Assembly (NCBI GenBank): GCA_028673005.1
Contig: CM054113.1
Span: forward strand, 67,983,350 to 68,047,349
Reading direction: 5' to 3'
Source: Tanypteryx hageni
Taxonomy: Eukaryota; Arthropoda; Insecta; Odonata; Petaluridae
Length of the DNA: 64,000 bases
Below the pieces are notes generated by a model, which saw nothing but the letters and a program-made list of their open reading frames with translations, was not told where the DNA came from and did no database searches. The position numbers and the translations under genes are program-made. The stretch's first letter is position 1; each line of letters starts with the position of its first letter. Shown in pieces: positions 46,218 to 58,724 of this stretch.

Positions 46218-49200
46218 TCGCTCTGTTGTCAGAACCAGAATAGGGTGCGAGAGGCTTGGGAGAGTGACGGGAGTCGTGTTTCATAACCTCTTAATCCCTC
46301 TCTCCACCCTGGATGGCTGATATCATGGGAGATAAGGAAAATGACAGAGGGAGGGTCAAGGGAAAGAGAATTTGTGATGCAGATGTTGAAGGGTAAGGGG
46401 AGAACTGTGTGATATCCAAAGAGAGAGGGGATTTGTTAATGGGGAGGGTTAAAAGATGGAGGGGAAATAGTATGAATGGGAGAGGGAGAAAGGTAGGGAG
46501 GTGGAGAGGATTAGATGGGGAAGTAGGACATAAAGAACAAGTTTACATGGAGGGGGGTGAGAATTTTGAGAAGTTGCGACATCAAGAGAAAGGAATTGAA
46601 TGGAGGGAGAAATATATGAATGGGTGTTGCGAGAGAGAGAGAGAGGGGGGAAACAAGTGAGGTTGAAATCGAAGATAGTTACAGAAGTTGAGAGAAGAAA
46701 GTTAAGTTTGCGGAAAGGGGTGGGAAAGTCTCAGGGATGGAGAAGTAGAGGGAGAGAGGAGTGAGAGAGAGAGAGAGAGAGAGGATGGGAGTGAGAGTGG
46801 AGGAAAGGGGGAAATGGGAGAATGGAGAAAGAACAGTGGGAAGAAGAGGTGAATTTGAGCAAAGGAGAGTGGGGTGAGAGGGAGTGACAAAAAAAGTGAG
46901 ATGCTGATGGAGGAGTCAATTTTTTTTGTTTTGGATTTTCGCACCGCTATGGATGAATGACTTATGGATGAATATACAAGGCACTTAAATGAAATAAAAA
47001 AGAAAAAATCACGCAGATATTGGAGTCCGACCAGAGGAACATGATTCAACTAATCCTCGAAAGAGAGAAAAAAATTAATATATTCCCATGTTTCTGTCCC
47101 ATTATAATCTAATTAAATGTTGATGCCTGTGTTCCACCCTACCCCCTCCCAGAAAGCCCTTTTTTTGATCTTTCCTCTTCTAACCCTCCGTCCTTGCCCT
47201 TGTGGTCTGATAAGGATGAAATAGTCAGGTGACAGGAAGTCGACTTATTCCTATTTTAAGCGCTCTGATTTAAAAAATTAAATCCAAGAGGAGCCACTCC
47301 CATGATCTGTCCCTTTAAGAAAAAAAAGTGTAGTCGTCCTTCTCTGACACAAAAAAAATCATTATTTTTTAGCTTTGATCTCTATTTTTGTTATTTATTG
47401 ATGGAAAGACAGAAAAAAACTCCTCCTTGTCCACTGAGCCTGAAACTCTAAATTATCCTAACACTTTAAATTATATGAACCTTGTATTTGTAGTGTAATA
47501 TTTATATTAATTGTTTTGAGATGTCCATGTGTTGGCAAGCGAGAAAACGAGAAAAAAATAAGAAGAATATATATCTATATATATCTGTATATGTCCATTC
47601 CCTTCCGTTACCCACTGCATGGTTATATGCACGTGTTGCGGATGTCATAGTCCGCACCAATTTTACCTACATGTCTAGTATTGGACGTTGTGTCCTATAT
47701 TGTTGCGGGACAAACGGGATATCAGTACCCTCTTAACAGGGGTCATGTGGATAACCTCGATCAATATACACATATGTTGTTTATTAAGTCAATTCTTTAG
47801 GTCTTAAGACTATAAAGCAAAATATTTATATGAAATGACTACTAACTTCAAATTATTTATTTTGATGGATGAGAATTTAGAGGAAAAAATATGGAAAGTG
47901 TTACAGAGTATTTGAAAAGTCTAAAATAGTTTTATTTCTAAACTTGATGAATGCTTAATTGGTGGTCAATCTTAATTTCCCATCCCAATTCATGGGTGGT
48001 TTGTATGCGAGGGTAAATGAGCAACTAATTAATGACAATGGTTCATTGACGATGAAAACTCAGTTTCCTTAAAAGTTAATTTTGAGAAGATAAAAAAGGA
48101 TATGCAAATTCTCTACATTGATGGCGCACACATGGTTTTGTGATCTATCGATGGAACCTTTACTTGAAATTTTTTGTTAATTTAACCTGCATGTCCCGTC
48201 GCACCGTTTGGCTAAATCGAAATGAGCGATAAGGCCTTCTTATTTGAGAAGAGTATTTTTGGAATGTGTAGATGTTTTAAGCTATCCCTGCTGTCTGTCT
48301 TAGAAGACTGTCTTGTTACAATCAAATGTTCAACCTTTCCTCCTTCGTATTTTTCCCCTAGGGAAACTTTCTTGGCTCCAGCCTCCCAAGGATGTTTCCC
48401 AGGTCCCTTTTACCTTGCTCCCTTTCTTCTATTTTGTCCTGCCTCATCTTTCCCCTTTTCTCACATTTCTCTTTTTTCTTCCTCATCCCATCTTTTCTTT
48501 ATTTTCTACATTATTTCTTTCTCCTTCCACCTCCCTCTCTTATTTCTTCATTAACTTCCTTCGAAATTTTCAAATTCTTTTGCCGTATTTTCATTTTGTT
48601 TCTCCACAGAGTCCTTGCGATCCCTGTAATCAAATTGAGCCACTTAAATTCTGTGTCGTCCCTTCACTTTCATAAGATATAATTGGCATTAATGCTATTT
48701 GCCCATTAAACTGCGACCCAGCAGGCGATTGTGGAAAAAATTAAAATTACCCAGATTTTGTATCTTGTTCTTCCTGGAGTCTGAATATAATCCCAGAGGA
48801 TTACATAATATTTTGGATTTTATATGTAATATGAATGCAGGACAAGAAAACTATTATATTTAAAAAGCGTATTATCGTAATTAAGTAAATGAGCTTGGTC
48901 CAGTTATATTTGTAGTTATTAGGAAAGAAAGAATGTTACCAAGCTTGCATACATTTTCCTTCCTAATCCTTCAATTTTTTTATGTGCACTGATTTTTTAA
49001 GGCAAGCTCTGTTTGCACGTACAAAAAGTGACTACCTAAAACTCAAGGGCTTATGAATGATTTGTGAATCAGATATTAATTAAACCTTTTTAAGTAAGGT
49101 ATATGATTTTTCAATTATTTTGGCCTCATAAATATATACACACATGTCTATGTTCATACATATACATAATGTTTATACTTATACATATTTATGTACTAAA

Positions 49201-52200
49201 ATCCAGAAAATAATTTACACTGTGTTTCTGTAGGAGAAACCAAGACTGACCAACCCTTAGCAATCATGTTTCTGAACACAATTAAACTCCATTCATGGCC
49301 ACTCAATGTTTCTATTAATGCTTGAAAGTCTATTAATTTGTTAATGACACATATTTATACTTTCTTTAGCGCTAATCAGTCAAGAATATGTGTTTACTGC
49401 AACTACTACTAGCTTGGTTGCTAACTTTACTGAAGTACATTATCATGTGTTGTGATTAAATGTTTTCAAGTATATACGATGTATATAAAAATGTGAAGTA
49501 TTTAAATCGCATAGAAATATATTTTTGTGGATTGATACTCTGCAGTAAATACAAATTATGTAGCAGCAAAATTAAGTATTTAATGTGTTTGAGTTAATAA
49601 ATACAGTGATTTGGTGGAAGCAATTTCTTGATGATATAATCCACAATTTTAATCGTAATTATTCAGTTATTTTTTTATAATCGATGCAAAATTTTTCCTT
49701 TGTTTAGATTTTAGGAAGTGCAGTAACTGACATAATATGGTAAATTATATCCCACTTATTCAAGCTGACACAAAACTTTTTCATGGTTGCTATTATTTGA
49801 GAAAATAGTAAGGAATGATATTATCTTATCCAAATCAAAATTCCATAGATTTTTTTATGTGTATGCCATTACTATAATTCCAGTTATTAGGACAATTCTG
49901 TAAAAATTATGAAAGAGGAAAATGGTAAAATTTGTAAATAAGAGATATGATATTGAATTAAGTTTAAAGATTTGCAGTAGTGGCAGAATACAAACCTATA
50001 GTCAATGGAAGAAAACCACTCACTAAATCATAGATGAACACTTTGAATAGTGGATTTAAAAAGAGATATTAATAATACAACTCAAATGTACAAGATTTTT
50101 GTCCGTATGCCTAATTTTTCTGAAGGGAAACAATACTTTATTTTTGCACATCTGTAAGACATATTTTGTTTGATATTGGTCAATGATTTTCATATTTTCA
50201 AGAATATTGTGTTGGAATTTTCATGCAAAATAACTAATTTTAAGAAGTCAAATTCATGTGAATTTAAGTCACTTATGTCTAGACTTTGTAGGATGGGGTA
50301 AAGATAAATTCTAGTCTTTTGCATTTTTGAAATGATTGATTAAGGCTAAGTACGAATTTACTGAATTTTCCAAATAACTACATGTTTGAAATTTTATTGC
50401 TTTATGCAAAAAATTATATTATTTTTTAAAAGTTTAAATAAAACTTTTTTATGATAGTTAACTTGCATAATAAAATATTTACTGTAATTCAATGCATTAA
50501 CCACTAAATTTCCTTGGTGGAGCAAATTATATGTTATTTCCTTTTTGTATGATATAGTCAAAGCTAAAAAATCTGACTTTTGGAGATTTGAAAAGGTCAA
50601 CTTGCATTTCTCTGAATGGTTGCCATAGAGTAAGAATTTTTCAGTTTGGAGCCTCTTAAATCTTAGCTTAAGTATTTATGTATTAATTTAATTTATTAAT
50701 TCAAACAAATTTATTATGTATATAAAAAATGTTTTCCTATATTTAAAGATGAATCATTTTAACATATAACACAAATTTCATTTACAAGGAATTTTCATGT
50801 TCATTAACAACCACTAAAGAATCTGCAATTTTCAGAAATCCATACAATGCTTGGCCCCAAGGATTAGGATTTTTGAGATTTGACTGTATTTAAAATCTTT
50901 GGTGATTCTAAAATACTTCTGAATCCAACAAAATATTATATTATTGCATTTAAATATGTCTTTCTGTCAACATCAAATCACCAGCTTTAAAATTATAGAG
51001 CATTTCAGTCAGAAAATCTCACACCATTTTCATTTGTATTAAAATGATATCAAATTTTATGAAATGAAGCAGAACCATTTTTTAGTGTGTTCTACACCTA
51101 ATTAATGTGGCTGCATTGCAGTTATCCAGTTTTCAAAACAAAATTTTTATAAATTTGTAATTTCTCTCTAATGGTTACACATGGTAATTGAAAGCCATAT
51201 AATTTCCCCTCCCCTCTTTTATGTATCTGTATGTATCTTAGAAAAGTTATATTTACATAACTGAGGAAAAGTTAGCAAACTCCATAATACATATTTCTGA
51301 AAATTAGGTACTCTCTGCATAGCATAATGTTTATATAATGATAAATGAATTCGCATGGAGTAAAATATGGCAATGCTTTACAGTAGTATATTATCTAATA
51401 CAATGAGTTGCTTAAATCAGCATTAAAGTCATGTCGACATAATAATAACTTTTAAGCCTGGGGCTCCCAAATTTTATTCATCTGTGACTCCCTTTTAAGG
51501 TAACCGACCTTATCGCAACACTCTTAATCCCATCCATTAACCAATAAATATAAAATGTAATATTAAATTAAAAATATCTTTTATTTGCACAAAAATTAAT
51601 TTGATTCTAAACATCTATTTATAAGATCAAAAAAACATTTTCACTCATACCTAATCTTGAAAGAAACGATGTGCCTGATATTTTGCATGCTCTCAAGACT
51701 TTAGGATGGTGCAGCCACCTGGTTGATTAACTGGTCATCACTGGAATTTCTTAACAGGTATGTGAAGTAGTGCAAATAAGAAAGATACATTTATAATTTA
51801 AAATAAACTTTCCAAGTTTTTAAAATCATCATTCCATAACTTGAGCTTCTTAATCGTTACCCGATTAATTATAAGAGCACATATTCTGAACACTTTTATG
51901 GGAAAACAAACTTCAAAAATTAAAAATTGAAGCATCTGAAAACGCTAAGTCTAAAATGAACTATCGAGCAAAAATTATGGCAGTATAATCAAGAGAAATC
52001 CTTCCTTCATTAAATGCTTGAACTGTCTAAGTATTTTTCTGTGGCAGTCATTCACACATTCATCATAAAAGTAGGCATGCGCCATATGATTTTTTCCGAT
52101 TGAAAAGGAGCAATATTTGTATTTGTTGACCATGGAATGATAGGTGTCTTTAGGAATGGAATGTTTTCTAAAGTGTTTTAGGTCGTGTGGATTCTTGGGA

Positions 52201-53855
52201 GGTGTAACTCAGAGAGGGGAAGTGAAGAAACATGTGAGGTGGAGATATCTTTGGGTACACCGAGTCTGTGAGGAGGGTTCAGGGTGAGGTACATCATTGA
52301 GAAAGGTGTACATCAGCAAGAGAGTGCATGCAAATGGCAGAGGAAAAGATCAAGATTTCCACAAACGGTCAGGTAGGCGATGACGCTTTCCCTCCAGGGC
52401 ACTTGAGAGTGTCGCGATGGAGAAAAGACAGGAGCTGCAAAAAGATGGGTCTTACTTTTTATTCCATAATATGGCAACGGTTGCCAAAGATGTTATATTT
52501 GAGTTATCTTCTTAGAGAACTTCTAAATTTGACTATTTAATCATTAATTGAAATCAAATTTTTTTTATTTGCATCTGTGTAGCATACATAAAATTCGATT
52601 TCAAAAGCTGGTGCAAAGCTTCATGATTCTGGTTATTTATGATTGCCATGACATAGGAATATTTATTCAGTTCATTTTGTTTGAAAATGTAGCTTTTTGC
52701 AAAGTTAAAAATATTTCGTATTAGAATAACTAAAGTCAGCCCCAAACCTGAGTAATTATAAATGTAGTGCTACAGTCATTATAAATGGACGATTGAAGAT
52801 ATATGTATTCTCAGAATACCATTATTATAAGGCTTTATTTCCACAATAAATATCATTATATGTTCTCCTTTTCAGAATACCACAATACTGCCATGGCAAG
52901 GAGTAGACTGCACAGTCAACGACTCAACACAGTTGGTATGGCGGTGGTAAACAACAACCCAAGGGGCTAAATGGACTAAAAACTCCCTAGCGGTAGAGGG
53001 CAGCAATCTTTATCGTGACTGGCGATGCAGAGGGTTGCCACATCTCTGCCTTTATTACGAATGAGAAGACAACGAAATACTTCACACTCATCTTCCTGAC
53101 AGTGTAGTGTGGTGTGGTGTTTAGGAGTAACTGGATCCAAATTAATAAATGGTCACCTAAATGAAATTACATGTCTGTATATATGTAATATATTACAGGG
53201 GAATTCTCTCAGTGTTAAGTGTCCGTGGGAGAATTTGTAAGCTAGTGAGTGTTAGCATTGGTGCTTCATTTACTAAAAACTACTATGAAAAATTACTTTT
53301 CAGACGTACGCGGATCCCTGTTTATAATTGCCGCGTGAATTTTTCTTAAATATAATTTTTAATGGATCATATATGATGACTGTATAAATTGTAATTATTT
53401 AATAAATGTGTTACTTAAGATATGTTATTTTTATTTACAAATGACGATAAAAGCAAATTACGCAATCAGATCCTATTTTTTAATGTCCAAATTAAATATA
53501 ATACGATAAATAAGCAAGGACTCAAAGGAGTTGTTTAAAATACCGCCACATAGTGACCTTGAACAGCCAACTTCGGCTCTAAAACTGAAATTTTCAAAGA
53601 AAAAGGCAAAAATTCCGAATTTGACCTAGAAAAAGACCAAAAACTCACTCCACTCTGGTTTTGAACCTTGAGCGCACCTCGAGAGACCCGAAACCCCCCC
53701 CCCCCCCCAAGACCTCTGGTTCTTGACCTCGAATTCGCCTTGACCGACCCTTCACACCTATTACCTTTAGCTCGAGCCTCGAAAGGCACGGTCGATCAAA
53801 AGGGATCAGAGGCATACTTTTTATTGAGCCTTACTGACGATGTCTAAAGGGAATA
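46218..53855 (+). other. Downstream region of IA-2: probable long 3' UTR and unassigned sequence
   Basis: No coding exon is recognisable here. 46228-46920 is strongly purine-rich (GA) on the plus strand, with (GA)n runs near 46630 and 46765; 48300-48600 is pyrimidine-rich. Candidate poly(A) signals AATAAA occur at 46993-46998 and 49596-49601; I cannot tell which is used. 49000-52300 is plain AT-rich sequence. A poly-C run of 15 lies at 53694-53708. Short open frames in this stretch have no recognisable domain. Confidence 0.4.
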
Positions 53856-55163
53856 CTTTACCATGCATTACTCAATAGGAGGCGAGGCTCTGTTAGAAAA
53901 AATACCCGTGCCCCAAAACAACGGCATGTCCCAAGCCGGCCGCTACGTAGCCCTTTCCATGTTTATACATAAGTGCGTGTGTAGTTAGCTTGGAGTTAAA
54001 GGATCAGAGTCGGGTCTGGTGGAAAGGGAGTTTCAATCTAATGAATTACTTTTATTTTTGAGTTTATTTCCGATATCGTTTTGTTTTATTTTGGCGCAAT
54101 TACCTCGAGTTAGTTTATGCTTTAGTTTGATTAATTTCATTTTTTTAATGTTTCCTTTTTTACCGGTTGCTGCTGTGAACTCGCAAATTACTCGTACGAG
54201 AACGTACGCGACTCTTCGAACAGTGTGTTTCACGAACATTTAAATGTAAATAAAAGGGAACAAAGATGATTCATTAAAAATTAATTAATTTTTTGTTTTA
54301 CAAAAATACATTTTTATATTTTCATTTTACGTACCACAGTTTCAGAAATAATTTTAATAATCTTTGGCACTGCGCACTTACGTCTCGCGGTGCGTACGAA
54401 AACATGAATGAATAAGTAGCGCGATATATACCACCGAGAAATAGTTTTCAATTGTCTAAGCCAAAGTTCCAGTTACTCTTGACAAGGCGGGCAATTTACT
54501 AAGTCCCAGCTACAACTCTTTTTCTTCCCCGGCATTCTTTCTCCTCCGCGACCAACTCTGCTCTGCATATGTGGAAGCAGTGGATGTCGTGTGACCGCCG
54601 TGCGCCCGACACAGAAGTGTACATATAGTTGGAATTATTGAATTATTAAGACAAATCACCGTCTTTTAGCATACAAAGTAAAAGACAATTTAAGCTTCCA
54701 TAAAATATGGCATAATGTCATATTATTGACACAGATAAATAGTAGTTTCTAGTACATTTGTCCAACAAGAGTTAAACGAGAGTGCGCGACCTCTCCCGTG
54801 AAAACGGATCAAATATAAACAAAAATCCACAATGAAGCACGTTTCTTTGAGAAAGTTAACTAAATATTTTTTAAAAATCTATGCATTTTTATTTTTTAAT
54901 TAAATCTGCTCCGTTTTCACTATAGTGTAAGCCGTGTTGGATAAATATAATAAAAACGTATATTTATCGCATTGTTTTTTAAATTGTCATAAAACAAGTA
55001 CTGTTAATTACATCAAAATACTCAACGAAGTACACCTATAAAAATTTTTAAGGAGCCCTTATTCTGCGTCAGTATTCTGAGATTATGCAATATGAAACTG
55101 GCTTTTACCTTCTGTGCCAAAAGGTGGTGAATTTGCCTTAATAATTCAATAATTCCACCTATA

Positions 55164-55746
55164 CAGGGTGTGGGAAAAAAGGCGCACATTAACAACGGGA
55201 ACGGGTAGAAAAAAATCAAAACTAAGCAAAATGTATAAGGTATAAATTCTCTAGAATGAATAGGTACCGAGATATCATGGTAAGAAGGAATAGGGGCAAG
55301 CATGTAGTCATGCTCAGAGAGGACCAAGGATCACAAGACGTCACCTGTGGCACAGGAAAGACAAAGATAGCTCACTGCAATACCACGGACGACAGTGATA
55401 AACAGCGCACAGTACGCAGACCTACTGCCGTACATACTGTGCAATCGTTCCAGAGCAGTATGCCGTCAGCACGGAAGGGGAAATGATATGGACTACACGT
55501 TATACGAATACTATGATATGTACTTAATCCTAGGTGCGTTTGGTAACCGGACCTACGCTGCAGCCAGGTCTTATGCAGAAAGGTTTCCAGCACACCGCCA
55601 TCCAAACAAAAATGTGATTTGCCGGCTGGACCAGCGAATGAGGGAGACTGGCAACGTCCTACCTATTTATTCTAGAGAACTTGTTGCTTATACATTTTGC
55701 TTAATTTTGATGTTTTCTACCCGTCTCCATTTTTTCCCACACCCTG
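55164..55746 (+). mobile_element. TA-flanked MITE with CAGGGTGTGGGAAAAAA ends
   Basis: 583 bp with inverted ends of about 95 bp (imperfect). TA lies at 55162-55163 and 55747-55748. Taking it out restores the inverted-repeat match of the surrounding palindrome, which confirms it as a late insertion. Carries a DUF4817-like ORF. Confidence 0.85.
55488..55670 (+). CDS. DUF4817-like helix-turn-helix fragment
   Basis: MDYTLYEYYDMYLILGAFGN, then AAARSYAERFPAHRHPNKN and RLDQRMRETG. This is the pattern of the short DUF4817 domain found in insect transposon-related proteins (YT..EYADM.L.YG...N..AA...Y.ERFP.R.HP). The frame opens at 55395 and runs into the right inverted repeat. No transposase core follows, so it is a fragment and not a full gene. 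Confidence 0.6.
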
Positions 55747-56518
55747 TATGTATTTTCCTATTTCAGGCGCACGGCAGTCAACAGTAACTGATGGTAGCTC
55801 TATCTCGCCACCTCATATTTCCGTCTATGTACTACGTACGCCATCTAGTCACCAAGCACGGCATCGACTTCTTCAACGTATGCGGAGCGGAGTCGGCCGC
55901 GAAGGAGAAAGAATGACGGCGTGACGGCAAAGAGTTGGAGCGGGGACTTAGAAAATTGTCCGGGTTGTCAAGAGTATATGGACCTGGGCATGATGTTTTG
56001 ACAATTGAAGACTACTTCTCAATGGTATTTCTCCTGCTGCTTATGCAATCAAATATGCATGCGTACCGCAAGACGTAAACACACAATGCATAAAATTATT
56101 TCTGAAGCTGTGATACGTAAGGTGAAAATATAAATATGTATTTTTGTAAGACAAAAAATTTTTAATGAATCTTTGTTCTTTTTTATTTACATTTAAATGT
56201 TCGAGTAATATATTTTCCAAAGTGGCACGTACATCATCGTAAGAGTAATTTTCGAGTTCTCCGCAGCAGCTGATGAATAGGGATACATTCGAAGAAGGGA
56301 AATTAATGAAATACAAACGAAAAGTAAATGCTTAAAAAAATAAAATAAAATGAATTCGTGGGGGCCAGTGAAAAGCGTGAGCGCGGAGCATCGCATCAAA
56401 ACTTTTCAGTAAATTTTAATAAATAAAGCAACCTCTTTCACTATGACAGTGTTCGATCTCTTTAAATGAATGTACTTTACAAGTAGGAATTTGTAAAAAA
56501 ATTCAAAAATAAAACCTT

Positions 56519-56827
56519 TTAACGTGTTTTACAAGAAGTCGTCCTTGAAAGGAGAAAACAAGAAAAATATTTCAGACCATTTGTCCGTTATAAAAGATTT
56601 TGGTGTCATGTTTTCAATTCATTACTATTTATTTACATACCTTAAGTTTGCACCTCGACGCCTGGAATATGATAATTTCACTTTAATCGAAGGTCTTCGA
56701 ATTTTGTAAAATCCTCCAGATAGTAAAAATGAAAATTAAATTAATCTGGACATCTTTTATAACTGACAAATATGTAGTCTAAAATATTTTTATCGTTTTC
56801 TCCTTTTAAGGACGACTTCTTGTGAAA
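56519..56827. mobile_element. MITE with about 70-bp inverted ends
   Basis: Left acaagaagtcgtccttgaaa and right ttaaggacgacttcttgtga are inverted, and similarity continues for about 70 bp (ggagaaaac...aaaatatttcagac). About 309 bp, no ORF of note, superfamily unknown. Confidence 0.75.
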
Positions 56828-57539
56828 TAATGAAAGATTTTATTTTTGAATTCCCCGGTTGTCTCATCGTTGGCACGCCCATCATGTACAGTCGCGAGCA
56901 TAGATAATCTAAGTTCGCCTTTGCGATGGTGGCTGTTGACTCGACGATTCCGTAGCAGTTGAACGTAAACATACAGTAGTCCTGTTGGAGGGTGGGAAGG
57001 GGTGTGAGGGTCAGGTCATGGTATACTAGGAGGGAAGGACGGTTGCTGAGGGAGGGAAGGAAGGTTGCTGAGAGAGGTAAGGCGGGTGAGGAACGTCCCT
57101 ATCCTAGGCGACGTCTTCCAGTAGAATGGGGGAAAGTAGAGAGAGCATATTAAGCTAAGAGATAAACAAACATGTCTCTCATGTGTTTACCTGGAGAACT
57201 TCAAAGACGCAATAGGGGAGGAAGAGGGAGGGAAAGAAAAAAGATATTTAAATAGATGATTCTCTCGTAGTTGAGATTTTTGCTTGGATTAAAATTACGT
57301 ATTTAAACTAATCTTTCGTCCCATTCTCGACAAATAGAATTTCTTCTTTTAGTTATGCATAATACGCATGTGAGATACTGAGTTCCACCTTTCTAATTTT
57401 TTGCTATAAACTCTTCTTCCAGTGGTTGTGATTAAAGCAAAAATTATTCGTCCCAAATTTTACAAAAAAAACTTCTTTAGATGGGTTGATGAAATTAGCT
57501 AACTAATTAAAAAATCTTCTTAGTTAATAAAGTAACAAA

Positions 57540-58100
57540 TAGATGAAAAACATCCCAAATAACTTGCTTTAATGTGTTATTTGCAGTAAATAAATAAACG
57601 TCTTTCGTTTTCATTTTTCTTGAACAAAAAGCAGTCTTGTAATATGATGTCCACCAACCATCATTATCAAGAACAGCATTCACTCTTCCATTCATTGAAT
57701 TCACAATGAACTGACAAATGCCAGACCTCCTCCTAATGCTGCCACAAACTTCCCGAACATGATTGGATAGAGCCTCTGCTGTTCTTTTCCGTCGAGGTTC
57801 CCAGTCAGTCAGTCCCAGAGCACATAAATTCTCGATGAGATTGAGGTCCGGAGATTTTGATGGCCAGTCGAAGACTGAAATCTCAGGATGAGTTCGAAAC
57901 CAATCCTTAGTTCTTCAAAAAGTGTGCACACTGCTGCTGTCTTGTGTGAAATGCATAATAGGCATTTTCCTGGCAGATGGCACGGACGCAGGGTAGCATG
58001 CATTCATCTAGGACATGGGGATATGCTGCAAAGCAAATCCAATGCGAGAGGCTGCAGCGAACTATAATTTTCGGTGCAAAAACATCCACTGATGTGCTAA
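57540..58100 (-). pseudogene. Tc1-like transposase, C-terminal part
   Basis: Minus-strand frames with shifts: LDECMLPCVRAICQENAYYA, TQDSSSVHTFFEELRIGF, DWPSKSPDLNLIENL, then REVCGSIRRRSGICQFIVNS and MNGRVNAVL. DWPSKSPDLNLIENLW is the hallmark E-containing motif of Tc1 transposases. Frameshifts make it inactive. Its N-terminal partner lies at 60940-61306, separated by about 2.8 kb of inserted sequence. Confidence 0.8.
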
Positions 58101-58232
58101 GTGCTAATGACAAACTATAAATAGAACATAGAAATATAGACATATAACAATCCAACAGTTGAATTTGAATAGATTTAAGTAATACCACAAAACACAATAC
58201 ACCTCATAGGTGAAGGCGATTCGAAACGAAAC

Positions 58233-58724
58233 TTAGTTAATGTCAGTTAAATCACATCCAATAGTTACTATTACTCTTCCGGCTCCCGGTAGGTCAATGT
58301 CCACTCCACACTGAATGTTTTCTCCCGGGTAGGATGAAATCGAGAGTGGGACACCTGCGTCGACTTCACTCGTTGCTCCGCTGTGCGTCTCGTCGCTCGG
58401 AAGGCCACTATCGGAATAGACTGTCACGTGACGCCGGGGGTGAAGGAGGGAGGTAATGACGTCAGGCGGGTAATTCAAAATGGTTGAATTATTCCCGGTG
58501 ATTGGTCGCTTTTCCACTGTTCTTGCATAACCATGGGAAAGAGGGAAGGTTAAAGAGGCGAGGGGTAATTAGGGTATATAAAGCAGAGAGGCACCACGGG
58601 AGGGCGTGGCGTCCGTGGGCGTGGTGTTCAGTCCGGCGATATCACGAATATCGGCGATATACGATAGCGGCGATATTCGAACTAACGAATCGCATGTACG
58701 AACATGCAAGTACGAATATCGCTA
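58233..58724. promoter_or_regulatory. GC-rich promoter-like segment
   Basis: Contains CACGTG (58425-58430), a full CRE TGACGTCA (58457-58464), an inverted CCAAT box (ATTGG, 58501-58505) and TATATAAA (58575-58582), in an order and spacing typical of a plus-strand Pol II promoter. TCAGTC at about 58628 could be an initiator but lies rather far. Downstream are repeated cgatat palindromes (58640-58720). An 94-codon minus-strand frame overlaps and has no domain I recognise. No gene that it could drive is visible to the right except in antisense. Confidence 0.35.

Larger units (their letters stand above)
53971..56885. mobile_element. Insertion block with a 2.4-kb foldback palindrome
   Basis: 54020-54780 and 55010-56420 (minus the MITE at 55164-55746) are diverged inverted repeats of about 750-800 bp. 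Paired phrases include acatttaaatgtaaataaaa, ttggaattattgaattatta and gaaaacggat near the centre. The turn lies at about 54800-54930. Small open frames recur in both arms (ending S-N-I or T-N-I) but have no domain I recognise. Confidence 0.65.

Noticed and set aside
53535..53789. Minus-strand frame over the poly-C tract
   Set aside because: Depends on the 15-base C run, whose length is unreliable, and has no domain.
54019..54243. Signal-peptide-like frames repeated in both arms of the palindrome
   Set aside because: The frame is conserved only near its end; hydrophobicity follows from T-rich sequence.
58233..58517. 94-codon minus-strand frame
   Set aside because: Overlaps the promoter-like GC-rich segment, no recognisable domain; may be chance in CG-rich DNA.
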